From Oscillospiraceae bacterium (GTDB lineage: Bacteria; Bacillota; Clostridia; Oscillospirales; Acutalibacteraceae), in contig CAJTCS010000008.1 of the NCBI GenBank assembly GCA_910574995.1, positions 116,998 to 180,997 of the forward strand: 64,000 nt of DNA, written 5' to 3'. Under the pieces are notes generated by a model, which searched no databases, had not been told where the DNA came from, and was given only the letters and a program-made list of their open reading frames with translations. Numbering within the stretch: position 1 is the first letter of the stretch; every line of letters starts with the position of its first letter. The translations under genes were made by a program, and so were the position numbers. Below, piece by piece: positions 53,862-63,537 of the stretch.

Positions 53862-55505
53862 GTGATGATCTATGCCCAGCGCCCGGACGCTACCGCCTGC
53901 GCCAGCTTCGACCTCTGGAAGCAGCGCATGGGACGGGCTGTGCGCAGGGGGTCCAAGGGCATTGCTATCGTAGATACCAGCCAGGGCGGGCCGCAGGTGA
54001 AGTATGTATTTGACATTGGGGACACTGTGGGGGGCCAGGATGCCAGACAGCCCTACCTTTGGGCGCTGAATGGGCAAAACCAGAGTGCCGCAGCCCAGGC
54101 GCTTTCTAACCAGTATGACATTTCCGATGAAATGGGGCTGGAATGGCAGTTGGAATCCGCCGCCAGGATTTTAGCGGAGGAAAGCTGGGAAGAAAATCAG
54201 GATGATATTCTGGAAAGCACGTCGGGCTCGTTTTTGGAGGAACTGGACGAGGCCAACATCAAGGCCAGCTTTTGCGAGGCTTGTGCCGCCAGCACCCATT
54301 ATGTGCTGCTGGCCCGCTGCGGCCTGGACCCGGACAGCTACTTGCAGCATGAGGACTTTTTGAGCGTGTTCGACTTTAACACCCCAGCCGCCGTTACAGC
54401 CCTGGGCACAGCGGTAAGCCGTAACAGTGAAACCATTTTGCGGCAGATAGAAATCACGGTCAAGAATTTTGAGCGGGCGCAGCTCGCGGAAAGGGGTACA
54501 TATGGCAGGGATACAGTACAGGCAGGAGGGGGGCTTCCTTCTCCCGGAGTTGGAGATAGAGCAGCCCCAGACATTGGGCAAATACGGCTTGCTACGGATG
54601 GCGTACCTAAAAGAGTACCGCCCGGTACTCTACAACCGGCTGATCCTGGAAGGGATGTTGAGCCAGCACTTGGTGGAGATAGACCAGACAGCGGCCCAGC
54701 GGTTGGAACTGTTGATACCCCAGCTACAGAAATCCATGGGGATAACGGAGGACCTGAAAGCCCGGGACCCCATGATGTGGGCAGGCTTGATGAACAACGC
54801 GAAGCACCAGGCGGAGGAAACGATACTGGCAGAGCTGGTGTACAGTTAGAGGACGGGTTTGGGCAGTTTTCCCTTTTTGGGGCGGGGGATTTCAAGCCCC
54901 TTGCCCATACCCCTCGCCCTGGCGGGGAGGTTATCACCCTGCGGCCCCAGGTGCCCCAAGCAGCCATAGATGAGGCCCTGCGCATTGGCGCGAACGACCC
55001 CAGCAGCAGGCTGCGCATTATCGCGGAGTTTATGAAGAATAATCCAGTGGAGGAAAACGCCCGGTTCTTACAGCGGCATTATGGAGAAAACGGCGCTGGC
55101 TTCTATGTGGGGGAGCGCAAATACGCCCTCTGGTACGATGAAGCCGGGATGCGGTTCTCCCCCGGCGAGAGCGCCTGTGGGGATTTCGCCACAGCCCTTT
55201 CCTGGGAACAGGCGGCAATCCGTATCCGGGAACTGCTGGACGCAGGGGAATATGCCAGCCAGTTTATGGTATACCGGGCCTGGCCCTTTGAGCGGGGCCG
55301 GGTGGCGGAAGCCCTGGTTTTCCTGCAAAGGGATATTGCGGAGGACGCCCAGGGCAGGTATTTCCCCACGCTGCATGAAGCTTTAGAGGACGTTTTTGGG
55401 GCACCCAGACCGGCTAAACAAAGTGAAGGAACTGCTACAGGAGCCGGAAAGCCTGCAAAAGCTAGTAGACGAATGTGGCGCTTTCCTATCCGCTTATGCC
55501 CATGA
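53862..55505 (+). pseudogene. LtrC-like helicase/methylase protein, N-terminal fragment
   Basis: Reads YHEQVMIYAQRPDATACASF, then GKGIAIVD-like and SGSFLEELDEANIK, RCGLDPDSYLQHEDFLSVFD: the ArdC-like start of the giant clostridial element protein LtrC (normally over 2,000 residues). The first 40-60 residues are missing; a TAG lies directly before the homology (53848). A Gly/Pro/Asp-rich linker (54480-54850) overlaps tnpV in another frame. The frame is lost near 55405 and continues in the next entry. Confidence 0.85.
54502..54849 (+). CDS. tnpV: TnpV-like protein overprinted in the LtrC linker
   Basis: A 115-residue frame with ATG at 54502 behind GGAAAGGGG. GGFLLPELEIEQPQTLGKYG, YLKEYRPVLYNRLILEG, SQHLVEIDQTAAQRLELL and MNNAKHQAEETILAEL match TnpV, a small protein of Tn4451-type elements. 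It lies fully within the linker coding sequence of the LtrC-like gene, one base out of frame. Both frames stay open and both look protein-like. TnpV function is unknown. Confidence 0.75.
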   Translation: MAGIQYRQEGGFLLPELEIEQPQTLGKYGLLRMAYLKEYRPVLYNRLILEGMLSQHLVEIDQTAAQRLELLIPQLQKSMGITEDLKARDPMMWAGLMNNAKHQAEETILAELVYS

Positions 55506-57210
55506 CCGGGAACTGCTGCGGTTCCATTACCACAGGACAGATGAAATTTTGCAGGGCTTAAAGGATTTACAGCTTACACCAGTAAAGTTTACCGCCGCCG
55601 GGGATTTCACCCCCCAGCGGCGGCTCTTTATCTCCCAAGATGAGATAGACAAGCTGCTGCGGGAAGATGCCGGCCGGCACGATTACAGGCTGGACATTGT
55701 CAAATTCTTTGAACAGCACCCGGACAAAAAGGAACGGGAGAAGTACCTGAGAGATTTACACGGGGTGTATTCCGGCTTCCATGGCGGCAATGACAACATC
55801 ACCTATACCTCTAAAGGGGTGGCGTTTAGCCATGGGAGTATCACAGAGCCTTATGCAAAAGTAGACCTTTCCTGGGGCAAGGTGTGCAAGCGCATAGAGG
55901 AATTGATAAAAAAGGACGTTTTCCTCTCTGCGGAGGATAAGGAGGTTTTGGAGGGCCGGTATCTGGAAGAACCGGCAGCGGATGGGCAGGAAACCACCCC
56001 TGCCCCCACTGTCCGGGAACTATACGAGCAGTACAAGCCCATGGTGCTGGCTGCTGTGATGCGGGACGAAAGTTACCGCAACGCCTGCCGCAATTCCGAT
56101 GAAGCAAGTGCCCGCCTGGAGTGCGATGCCGCCATAAAACGGTTTGCGGCACCCGCCAGCGACTTGCAGTTTGCTAAGCTCTACTATGACATGCAGGAGT
56201 TTCATGCCCGCCTGCACCGGGATGTATGGGAGGAAACGTACCCTGCGCTTTCCGCAGACAAACAGGAAACAAAGCCCCGCTATCAGGTAGTTGCGTACCA
56301 CCATTTTGAAAATGGGTTTGACGAAAAATTGGAGTACCCCACTTTAGCTGAAGCGGAAAAAATCGCCCAAAGGTATCTTGACGGCTCTATGGAGGATAAT
56401 GGTTTTCAATATGAGGGCGCTGCTGTTTATGACCTCCAGGAGAAAAAATGGCTGCGGGTTTTCGGGGATTTTCCCCATGAAAAGGCCCAGGAACAGGTAA
56501 GGCAGGCACTCCAGGCAGAGGAAACCCCTGCGTCTGCCCAGATGGAATTTGAACCGGGGCCGATACAGGAACCCATCCCCCCTGAACCGGGTTTCCTTGC
56601 CGGCTATCCGGACGAAGAACCGCCCTGGGGTGTACAGGAGGGGGAACACTCCCCCTGGGGCGAGGTGCAGGCCAGCAAAGAGTTGGCGGCTGGCGTATAT
56701 AAAATCAGCACAGCCAGCCATGGCGGCATCCTGATACGGGAACAGGATGCCCCTGGTTTACTTTCTTCTGAAACCCTTGCCCGTGGAGGGAAGGATTTCG
56801 GCTGGTGCTACTTTGAGGAAGATGAGTTGGCACCCATTGTCACACAGGAATTAGAGGAGAAAGGGATTATCCCCCGTCCCTCACCCCGTGACCCCCAGGC
56901 CCCAGCCTACAAGGTGGGCGACACGGTTTACCTGGATGATACCGCCTTTGTCATTGAAAGTATCGGCCTGTTTGATGTGCATCTGAATGACCCCGCACTG
57001 GCCTATCCCATCTTGCGGGCTGAACCCAAAGAACGCTTTGAACAGCTTTTACGCCGGGATGAGCGCAACCTTTCTATTACAGATTACCTCCCTTCCGCCA
57101 ACATGGCCGACATGGATGATTTGAGGGATATCCTTGCAGGCGAGGAAGGGATGCTATCTCAGAAAGACAAAGATGCCATTATTGGGTGGCTTCAATCCGG
57201 CCAGGACAAC
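55396..57210 (+). pseudogene. LtrC-like protein, continuation after frameshift
   Basis: Continues the LtrC-like protein from about 55405 (LNKVKELLQEPESLQKLVDE, then IVKFFEQHPDKKEREKYLRD, SGFHGGNDNITYTSKGVAFS). A DUF3849-like part (LRELYEQYKPMVLAAVMRD region) and DUF4316-like/YodL-like modules (YDLQEKKWLRVFGDFPHEKA, VYKISTASHGGILI) follow. Homology stops at about 57205 (DKDAIIGWLQSGQDN), where antisense sigma-factor sequence begins. The helicase and methylase domains are absent. Confidence 0.8.
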
Positions 57211-57552
57211 ATATTTGGAGCAGCCGTATATCAATCCGATCTCATCGTAAGTATAGTCGTACAGCGCGTAGAGCAAAAACCGCTCCCGCTGAACCGCTGT
57301 GCAGGTGTCCAGGATGGACAGCAGTAGGGCCAGAGTTTCCCGCTGGCATACGATGTCCTCCGGGGTGGGCTGAAAGGGTAACAGCCCCTCGGTAGCGACT
57401 ATGTACTCATCAAACTCCCGGTCATCCCAATGCCGCCGCTTTTCATGGGAAAGATTCTCGGCTTTCCGTCTGCCCTGGTCGTAGCACTCAGCCACTTCAT
57501 CGCTGACTTCAATGGACACCATGCGCCCATTGATTTTGAGGGTGATCTCCAT
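57210..57552 (-). pseudogene. Element sigma-70-like regulator, truncated
   Basis: Starts MEITLKINGRMVSIEVSDEV behind GGAGG. The C-terminal part VQRERFLLYALYDYTYDEIG, then LIYGCSK, is region 4 of the small sigma factors in Tn916/Tn1549-type elements. The recognition helix is cut at 57210 by fusion to the LtrC-like fragment, so it should not function. Confidence 0.8.
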
Positions 57553-57564
57553 CGTGATTTCCTC

Positions 57565-57598
57565 CTGTTCAGATTTGGGTTTTGCGAAATCTGAACAG
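57565..57598. promoter_or_regulatory. 12-bp perfect inverted repeat
   Basis: CTGTTCAGATTT and AAATCTGAACAG with a 10-base loop, just upstream of the sigma-like gene. A regulator site or leader hairpin; it has no T-run. Confidence 0.6.
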
Positions 57599-57847
57599 AA
57601 GGGCGGGGATCGGCACCGGGATAATCCGTCCGGCCTATTTATCAGTGTGAACCACAGTACACCGCTTGGAGTATGACTGCCCTTTACAGAGCATCGAAAT
57701 TCATATATTCCTTGCTAAATGGCGCATTATGGCCCACTAAGAAACTTCCTCCATTCTGCTAGTGAATTAGAATACATATGAAAGCCGAATTGTGGTGGAT
57801 TCAATCGAAAGGGCGCGTATTGTAGAATGTCCTTGAGGTGAATTACA

Positions 57848-58195
57848 ATGGATTTTATTCATACATTAGGTGACACTGTGAAAAAGGCCCGCAAGCGGCT
57901 TGGCCTTACCCAACTCAAAGCTGCTGAAATCTGCTCTATTGATTCACGCACAATCTTAAACATTGAGAACTATCGGGGAAACCCGAAAATGACAGTTTTG
58001 TTCCCTCTGGTTCGTGGGCTTCAGATAGATTCCCAGGAGATTTTCTATCCTGGCATGGAGATCAAAAATCCCTCTGTCAGCCAACTCCGGTTCTTGATCG
58101 AAGATTGTTCCGAACAGGAGGCCGCCGCCCTAATTCCTGTTGTCCAATCCTTCCTGGGAGCGGTCAGATCGAACGCTGCTGCCGAGATCAAATAG
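57848..58195 (+). CDS. XRE-family regulator, 115 aa
   Basis: Helix-turn-helix at residues 8-60 (LGDTVKKARKRLGLTQLKAA, then SIDSRTILNIEN). The C-terminal segment (LRFLIEDCSEQEAAALIPVV) is common in regulators of Tn1549-like elements. Ribosome site GAGGTG. Intact, with a terminator 18 bp downstream. Confidence 0.88.
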   Translation: MDFIHTLGDTVKKARKRLGLTQLKAAEICSIDSRTILNIENYRGNPKMTVLFPLVRGLQIDSQEIFYPGMEIKNPSVSQLRFLIEDCSEQEAAALIPVVQSFLGAVRSNAAAEIK

Positions 58196-58207
58196 GCCGC
58201 AAAACAA

Positions 58208-58246
58208 AAAGAGAGCCTGCATCCTTGTCAGTAGGAAGCAGGCTTT
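58208..58246. terminator. Convergent terminator
   Basis: AGCCTGC and GCAGGCT with flanking A and T runs, between the XRE gene and the KTR gene, which converge. Confidence 0.75.
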
Positions 58247-58251
58247 GCGCT

Positions 58252-58443
58252 TTAAGCGTCTGGCTCGTCGCTCAATACCATTTTCAGTTGTGCCACTGTC
58301 ACCCGGATTTCCTTTTTGCACTTGGGACAGTACAACGGAAATTTCACCAGGACGGTATCGGAATACACCTTAGTCCTCGTCCTGCTGCCGCAGACTGGGC
58401 AGCACACCCAATGGGAAGATTTATCCTTTTCGTTCACACTCAA
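58252..58443 (-). CDS. Cysteine-rich KTR-domain protein
   Basis: A 63-residue zinc-ribbon protein: CCPVCGSRTRTKVYSDTVLV, then FPLYCPKCKKEIRVTV. This is the conjugal-transfer KTR family (Cys-rich, with the R-T-K-V motif). A frequent companion of clostridial transfer regions; role unknown. Intact. Confidence 0.85.
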   Translation of the reverse strand: MSVNEKDKSSHWVCCPVCGSRTRTKVYSDTVLVKFPLYCPKCKKEIRVTVAQLKMVLSDEPDA

Positions 58444-58520
58444 TTACCCTTTCCGGCAGCAATCACGCTCTGCGTTCAACGTCTGGCTTTTGTGATCGCC
58501 GCTTTCATCAACAGGAAGAT

Positions 58521-58985
58521 TTATCGCTGATTTTTCTTGGTGGCCCGCCTTTTCTGGCTGGCGGTTTCCTCCAAGTCACTGGCTGACAGCGTTTGCAATT
58601 CACCTCTACGCAGTTGAAAAATAACATCAGCCTCTTTCGCCAACTCATTGGAGTGCGTCACGATCACCACACATTTGCCGGATTTATGGGCGCTGTCTTT
58701 CAGAATGGTGGTGATCTCGACAGCGGTATCCTCGTCCAGATTCCCGGTCGTTTCATCAGCCAAAATAACCTGTGCATCGCTGGCCAGGGCGCGGGCGATT
58801 GCTACACGCTGCTGCTGGCCCCCGGACAGCTTCAGCACGTTCCGCTTTGCTTCTTCTGCGATCAACCCCAACTGTTCCAGAATAGGGAGCGGCGGCAGCT
58901 TGGAGGTTAGGGCTATGTTGTCCGCGATTCTATCGAAGCTGTCCGAAGAAAATTTCAAAAATTCTTTTTGGATTGACCCCACCAA
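58521..58985 (-). pseudogene. ABC-transporter ATPase, N-terminally truncated
   Basis: Has [15 protein letters not shown], Walker [13 protein letters not shown] and the H-loop [10 protein letters not shown] of a MacB/LolD-type ATPase, but no Walker A. The fragment starts at about residue 17 of this frame ([17 protein letters not shown]). It cannot bind ATP. A joined relic. Confidence 0.85.
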
Positions 58986-59034
58986 CAGCCCCTAAGTGGC
59001 TTACCAAGTGAGGGCAGTCCCCTCAAATTTCGCA

Positions 59035-59064
59035 GAGGGGGACAAGCGGCTGCTTGTCCCCCTC
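59035..59064. other. Perfect 13-bp inverted repeat
   Basis: GAGGGGGACAAGC and its complement with a 4-base loop, directly upstream of the DUF3847 gene. A transcription stop or an origin-type hairpin. Confidence 0.7.
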
Positions 59065-59086
59065 GCTCATGTAAGGAGTTGATGTA

Positions 59087-59368
59087 ATGGATAAAAAAGA
59101 GGCCCTGTTAAAGCAGCGTGACGAAGCAAAAAAGGAAGCGGCTCAGTATGAGAACCAAGTGAAGATTTTGCTGAACAAGCAGAGGGACGCAGAGCGCCAC
59201 GCCCGGAACCACCGCCTGATTGTGCATGGTGCGATTATGGAGGGTGTGTTCCCCTTCACTGCCAGCATGGACGGCGAGACGATTAAGGCGTTCCTGATTG
59301 ACCTTTCCCGCCTGCCTGGAGCAACAGAAACGGCAGAAAAGGCGCAGAAAAACGCCACCACAAACTAA
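59087..59368 (+). CDS. DUF3847 protein
   Basis: A 93-residue protein behind TAAGGAG: MDKKEALLKQRDEAKKEAAQ, then YENQVKILLNKQRDAERHAR NHRLIVHGA. A coiled-coil start and a small C-terminal domain. This family sits directly before MobA/MobL relaxases in clostridial elements and is a likely relaxosome accessory. Intact, though its relaxase is broken. Confidence 0.88.
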   Translation: MDKKEALLKQRDEAKKEAAQYENQVKILLNKQRDAERHARNHRLIVHGAIMEGVFPFTASMDGETIKAFLIDLSRLPGATETAEKAQKNATTN

Positions 59369-59401
59369 AGTCCGTTTCTTACGGCGCACTTATACACCGT
59401 T

Positions 59402-59470
59402 GCCGGTGCCGTGCGCCCTGCCGGGGGCTGTTGCGTCCTACGGACGCGATGGGGGCTGCCGCCCCCAAAC
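59402..59470 (+). other. Candidate oriT of the broken mobilization module
   Basis: GTGCGCCCT at 59411-59419 matches the core of IncQ/MobQ nick regions. CGTCCTACGGACG and GGGGGCTGCCGCCCCC hairpins follow. It lies between DUF3847 and the MobA-type relaxase fragment, as expected. Confidence 0.5.
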
Positions 59471-59504
59471 CCCTGATTTTACCAGCAGAAAGGAGAATGA
59501 ACCG

Positions 59505-59654
59505 ATAGCAATTTTTCACTGTCCCATTCAAATCATCAAGCGGAGTGTAGGCCGTTCGGCTGTCGCTGCCGCCGCCTACCGGAGCGGCGAGAAGCTGACA
59601 AATGAATGGGATGGCAAGACCCACGACTATACGCATAATAAACGACAGCGATAA
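59505..59654 (+). pseudogene. MobA/MobL relaxase, N-terminal fragment
   Basis: IAIFHCPIQIIKRSVGRSAV, then AAAAYRSGEKLTNEWDGKTH: the N-terminus of MobA/MobL (MobQ) relaxases. No ATG is present at the expected start (ATA). The gene ends at about 59635 where VaFE/CnaB sequence begins. The catalytic Tyr and His region is lost. Confidence 0.85.
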
Positions 59655-61614
59655 CGCTGTGGTGGTGAACGGCAAGACCTGCGCCTCCGGTTCGGTTGCT
59701 ATGACCATCACCACGGACGCCAAGGGCATGGCTACCACCGGCCCCAACGCCCTGCCCTATGGCGATTACATTGTAAAGGAATCCGCCACAAACAATTCGA
59801 TGCAGAAAACCTTTGATGAGGAAATCCCGGTTACAATCAGCGGGGACGGGGAGATGCACACCCTTACCGCTGATAACGAGGTTGTCCGGGGCGGCATTGC
59901 CGTCAAGAAGCAGGACAGCCAGACCGGGAAAACGCCCCAGGGCAACGCGGATTTTTCCGGCATCATTTTTGAAATCGTCAACCGCAGCGCCAACCCTGTT
60001 GAGGTGGACGGGCAGACCTACGCCACTGGCGCGGTTGTGGCTACTTTGACCACCGATGCAGATGGCCGGGCCAGCACAGCGGACGACGCCCTCCCCTTTG
60101 GCCGTTATGAGGTGCGGGAATCTGCTACAAATGAATCCATGCTGCTCACCTTCCAGCCCCAGACCGTCACCATCAGCGAAAACAAAAAGGTGTACCCCGC
60201 GACCGCCGAGGACGACGTGGTACGGGGCGGCTTATCTGTGGAAAAGCGGGACACCATCACAGGCGCAACCCCACAGGGCAATGCGGATTTTTCCGGCATA
60301 CAATTTGAAATCATCAACGACAGCAGGAACCCCGTAATCGTCAACGACAAGAGCATCGATCCTGGTGAGGTGGCGCTGACCCTCACCACCGACAGCGAGG
60401 GCAAGGCCAGCACCGCGCCGGACGCTCTGCCGTATGGGGCCTATATCCTCCACGAGAGCGCAACGAACCAGTCCATGCTGAACACGGCCCCCGACCAGCC
60501 TGTAGAGGTTGTGGAGAACGGTGAGGTATATCCATTCTATATGGATAACGAGGTCGTGCGCGGCGGGGTTCTTATTGAGAAGCGCGACCTGGAATCTCTG
60601 CTCATGACCCCATTGGGAATGGCTAGTTTGGATGGTACTCTGTTTGAAATCACCAATAAGAGCCGAAATGCCGTCTATGTGGACGGCGCTCTGTATCAGC
60701 CGGACGAGGTGTGCCTGACCATCGAAGTCAAGGGCGGCGTAGCGCAGTCCGATGTGCGGGCGCTGCCTTATGGCTCCTATGAGTTGGCCGAGAGCAAACC
60801 CGGCACCGGTTATCTCTGGTCCGACAAGACCATCCGGCCCTTTGAGGTGCTGATTGACGGTTCTGTTAAGGAGTACCGGGAGGGCGATGCGGCATACAAC
60901 CAGGTAAAACGCGGTGATTTGCGCTTTGTGAAGGTGGGCGAGGATAATATGCACCGGTTTGCCAATGTGCTGTTCAAGCTCACCAGCCAGACCACTGGCG
61001 AGAGCCATATCCTCCTTACAGATGAGAACGGAGAAGTGCGCACGGAAACAGCGTGGAATCCCCACAGCCAGAACACCAACGGCAACGATGATACCGAGGA
61101 ATATGATAACCTGGCAGGCACCTGGTTCGGCCTCACCACCGAGGGCTGGATGGTGGAAACCCAGGACGGGCTTTGCGCCCTGCCCTTCGACCACTACACG
61201 CTTGAGGAATTGCGCTGCCCTGGTAACGAGGGGTATGAGCTGGTGACTGTGCCCGACATCAGCATTACCCGCGACAGCACCGTAATCGAGCTGGGCACTA
61301 TTGACGATAAGTTTGAGGGCAAGCCGGAGATTGGCACGACTGCTACCATCGGCGGCAAGAAAGTGGCTGACCCGCTGGCCGAAGTGACGTTGGTGGATAC
61401 TGTGTCTTACACTGGCTTGACTGTGGGCAAAACCCACAAGATTTCCGGCATCCTTATGGACAAATCAACAGGGGAGCCGCTGGAAATCAGCGGGCAGCAG
61501 GTGACGGCAGAAAAAGAGTTCACGCCTAGTCTTTCTGATTATGGCTTACTTAGCCCCAAAAGCGTGTTGACCGCTCGGCTGGCTCCCGAACGGTCAACAT
61601 CTATTTGTTGTTGA
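59640..61614 (+). pseudogene. VaFE/CnaB-repeat surface protein, both ends missing
   Basis: About 655 residues of a cell-wall adhesin. Three CnaB-like repeats begin GGIAVKKQDSQTGKTPQGNA, GGLSVEKRDTITGATPQGNA and GGVLIEKRDL, each with a FEI core and ESATN-type end that support Lys-Asn isopeptide bonds. A VaFE repeat (VTLVDTVSYTGLTVGKTHKI) follows. The 5' end is fused to the relaxase at about 59635 and the 3' end is lost at about 61540, so there is no signal peptide or LPxTG. In the intact form it would be a surface adhesin or pilin. Confidence 0.85.
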
Positions 61615-61669
61615 TTAGTTAAGGGCTGACCGCCATGTGGTAGCGCCCTCTCTATATTTATTATATCAT

Positions 61670-61707
61670 ACGCTCCGGCAATGTCAAGCCGGGCGTTTTA
61701 TTTTTGC
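61670..61707 (+). terminator. Hairpin with T-rich tail
   Basis: ACGCTCCGGC pairs with GCCGGGCGT (one bulge) and is followed by TTTTATTTTT. It lies before the phage-type lysis genes. Confidence 0.75.
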
Positions 61708-61725
61708 GCGAAAGGAGGTGGGAAA

Positions 61726-62148
61726 ATGTCTTTTGCCCAAATTTTCACCTGGGGCGGGGGAAGTTTACTCCTGCTGCTGACCCTTATACAGGTCACGCCC
61801 ATCCGGGTAAACCCCTGGTCGGCCATTGCCCGGTGGATCGGCAAGGCCATCAACGGCGATGTGCTGGACAAGCTGGGCTGTTTGGAAAAACGGCTGGAAA
61901 AGCACGTCCAGGCCGACGACGAGAGGGATACCGACATGCATCGGGCCCGTATTCTGCAATTCAACACGGAGCTGCTCCGGGAGAAAAAGCATACAGAGGA
62001 AGATTTTAATGAAATCTTCTACAACATCAACTGCTATGAACGCTATTGCAAGGAACACCCGGATTATCAGAACAACCGGGCCGTCCATGCCATAGCCAAT
62101 ATAGGCCGGGTCTATGATGACCGGCTGAAAAAACACGACTTTTTATAA
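61726..62148 (+). CDS. Phage-type membrane protein, 140 aa
   Basis: Start ATG at 61726 behind AAAGGAGGTGGG. An N-terminal membrane helix (FTWGGGSLLLLLTLIQVTPI) is followed by a charged cytoplasmic helix region. It lies 13 bp before the holin, so it is probably a lysis accessory or spanin-like protein. Family not certain. Confidence 0.75.
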   Translation: MSFAQIFTWGGGSLLLLLTLIQVTPIRVNPWSAIARWIGKAINGDVLDKLGCLEKRLEKHVQADDERDTDMHRARILQFNTELLREKKHTEEDFNEIFYNINCYERYCKEHPDYQNNRAVHAIANIGRVYDDRLKKHDFL

Positions 62149-62161
62149 GGAGGAACGAATC

Positions 62162-62353
62162 ATGAGTAAAAAATGGTGGAAAGCGGCGGGCGTCCGGGCC
62201 GTGAAAACGGTAGCCCAGGCGGCTGTGGCCGCTATCGGCACCACGGCTATGGTCAGCGAGGTGGACTGGCTGGTGGTGGGCAGCACGGCCCTTATGGCCG
62301 GGGTATTGTCCCTTTTAACCAGCGTGGCAGGCTTGCCGGAGGTGGACGCATGA
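62162..62353 (+). CDS. Holin-like protein
   Basis: A 63-residue phage holin of the r1t type with two hydrophobic helices (VRAVKTVAQAAVAAIGTTAM; VDWLVVGSTALMAGVLSLLT). Ribosome site AAGGAGG. Its stop overlaps the endolysin ATG. Confidence 0.85.
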   Translation: MSKKWWKAAGVRAVKTVAQAAVAAIGTTAMVSEVDWLVVGSTALMAGVLSLLTSVAGLPEVDA

Positions 62354-63333
62354 GCAACAGTAATCTCAGCTGCATGCGGGTGATCAGCCCTAACCGGAAC
62401 AGCCCCCGCAATCACAAGATCGACACCATCACCATCCATTGTGTGGTGGGGCAGATGGGTGTGGAAAGCCTGTGTGCCCATTTCAGCAGCCCGGGCCTGG
62501 GGGCCAGCTGCAACTATGGCGTCGGCCCGGACGGTCGCATCTGCACCATTGTGGATGAGTGTGACCGCTCCTGGTGTACATCTGACTGGGCCAATGACCA
62601 TCGGGCCATCACCATTGAGTGCGCCTCCGACGCGTTCTACCCCTACGCCATCAACGCCAACGTCTGGAAATCCCTCGTCAACCTGTGCGCGGATATCTGC
62701 GAGCGCAACGGCATCCGGAAGCTGGTGTGGAGTACGGATAAAAACGCGCGGGTCAGCCATTTGAACGGCTGTAACTTGACGGTACATCGGGACTACGACA
62801 ACAAGTCCTGCCCCGGCGATTACATCTACGGCCGCCTGGGGCAGATCGCCAAAGAGGTCAACCAGAAGCTGGATGTGCCCGCCGGGCCCTTCAAGGCCTA
62901 CCAGGGCCAGGTGAATGCCGCGGACGGCCTGAACTGCCGCACGGCCCCGGTCAGCGGCCAGGTGCGGAAGGTTTACCCCGACGGCACGGTGGTGGCCATC
63001 ACCAAGGAAGATTCCGGCTGGGGCTACACCGGCGAGGGCTGGGTGTGCCTGGACTATATCAACAAAATCGCGTCGGCCAAAGACCCGGCGGCTAAGGAGG
63101 AGGCTATCATGGACGGCAAAGCTTTCAAGAAGATGTTTGACGAGATGCGGCAGCAGTGGCGGGACAACGACGCCAGCGACTACAGCAAGGAGGCACGGCA
63201 GTGGGCGGTAGATTCCGGGCTTATCAAGGGCGGCACTTCCGGAGAATTCAACGGCATGTGGGAAGACCTCATGACCCGGGAGCAGCTGGTGGCCGTGCTG
63301 TACCGGTTCGCCCAGATGATGGGCCAGACATGA
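62350..63333 (+). CDS. Phage endolysin (N-acetylmuramoyl-L-alanine amidase) with SH3 and SLH-like domains
   Basis: A 327-residue lysin, start ATG at 62350. An N-terminal amidase_2/PGRP domain (ITIHCVVGQMGVESLCAHFS, NYGVGPDGRICTIVDE, HRDYDNKSCPGD) provides the zinc ligands His and Cys. An SH3b domain is near residues 185-245 (VNAADGLNCRTAPVSGQVRK). The C-terminus has an SLH-like end (LMTREQLVAVLYRFAQMMGQ). Complete, so the lysis cassette could be active. Confidence 0.93.
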   Translation: MSNSNLSCMRVISPNRNSPRNHKIDTITIHCVVGQMGVESLCAHFSSPGLGASCNYGVGPDGRICTIVDECDRSWCTSDWANDHRAITIECASDAFYPYAINANVWKSLVNLCADICERNGIRKLVWSTDKNARVSHLNGCNLTVHRDYDNKSCPGDYIYGRLGQIAKEVNQKLDVPAGPFKAYQGQVNAADGLNCRTAPVSGQVRKVYPDGTVVAITKEDSGWGYTGEGWVCLDYINKIASAKDPAAKEEAIMDGKAFKKMFDEMRQQWRDNDASDYSKEARQWAVDSGLIKGGTSGEFNGMWEDLMTREQLVAVLYRFAQMMGQT

Positions 63334-63400
63334 AAAAGCGGGCGGTGGGGAAATCCCAGGCCACGGGGACGTAACAGCCCCGGCGTAGCAGGATAGGAGA

Positions 63401-63454
63401 AGCCCCCGGCTTTCCCGACCGATGTTTCGGCTGGGAGGGCTGGGGGCTTTTTTG
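63401..63454 (+). terminator. Terminator of the lysis cassette
   Basis: AGCCCCC and GGGGGCT with inner CTTTCCC/GGGAGGG stem and a T-run. It lies about 70 bp past the endolysin stop. Confidence 0.85.
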
Positions 63455-63502
63455 TTTTCTTTTGATATGGTCTTGAAATCTTTTGCGTTTTTTAAGTTGC
63501 CG

Positions 63503-63531
63503 TTGACAATTGGTTCCCACTTGCATATAAT
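63503..63531 (+). promoter_or_regulatory. Perfect consensus sigma-A promoter
   Basis: TTGACA and TATAAT with exactly 17 bp between. No reading frame follows; a terminator is 60 bp on. Confidence 0.88.
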
Positions 63532-63537
63532 TAATAG

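Noticed and set aside
54338..55018. 226-residue minus-strand frame over the LtrC linker
   Set aside because: Antisense to both the linker and TnpV frames, with Ser/Pro-rich noise composition.
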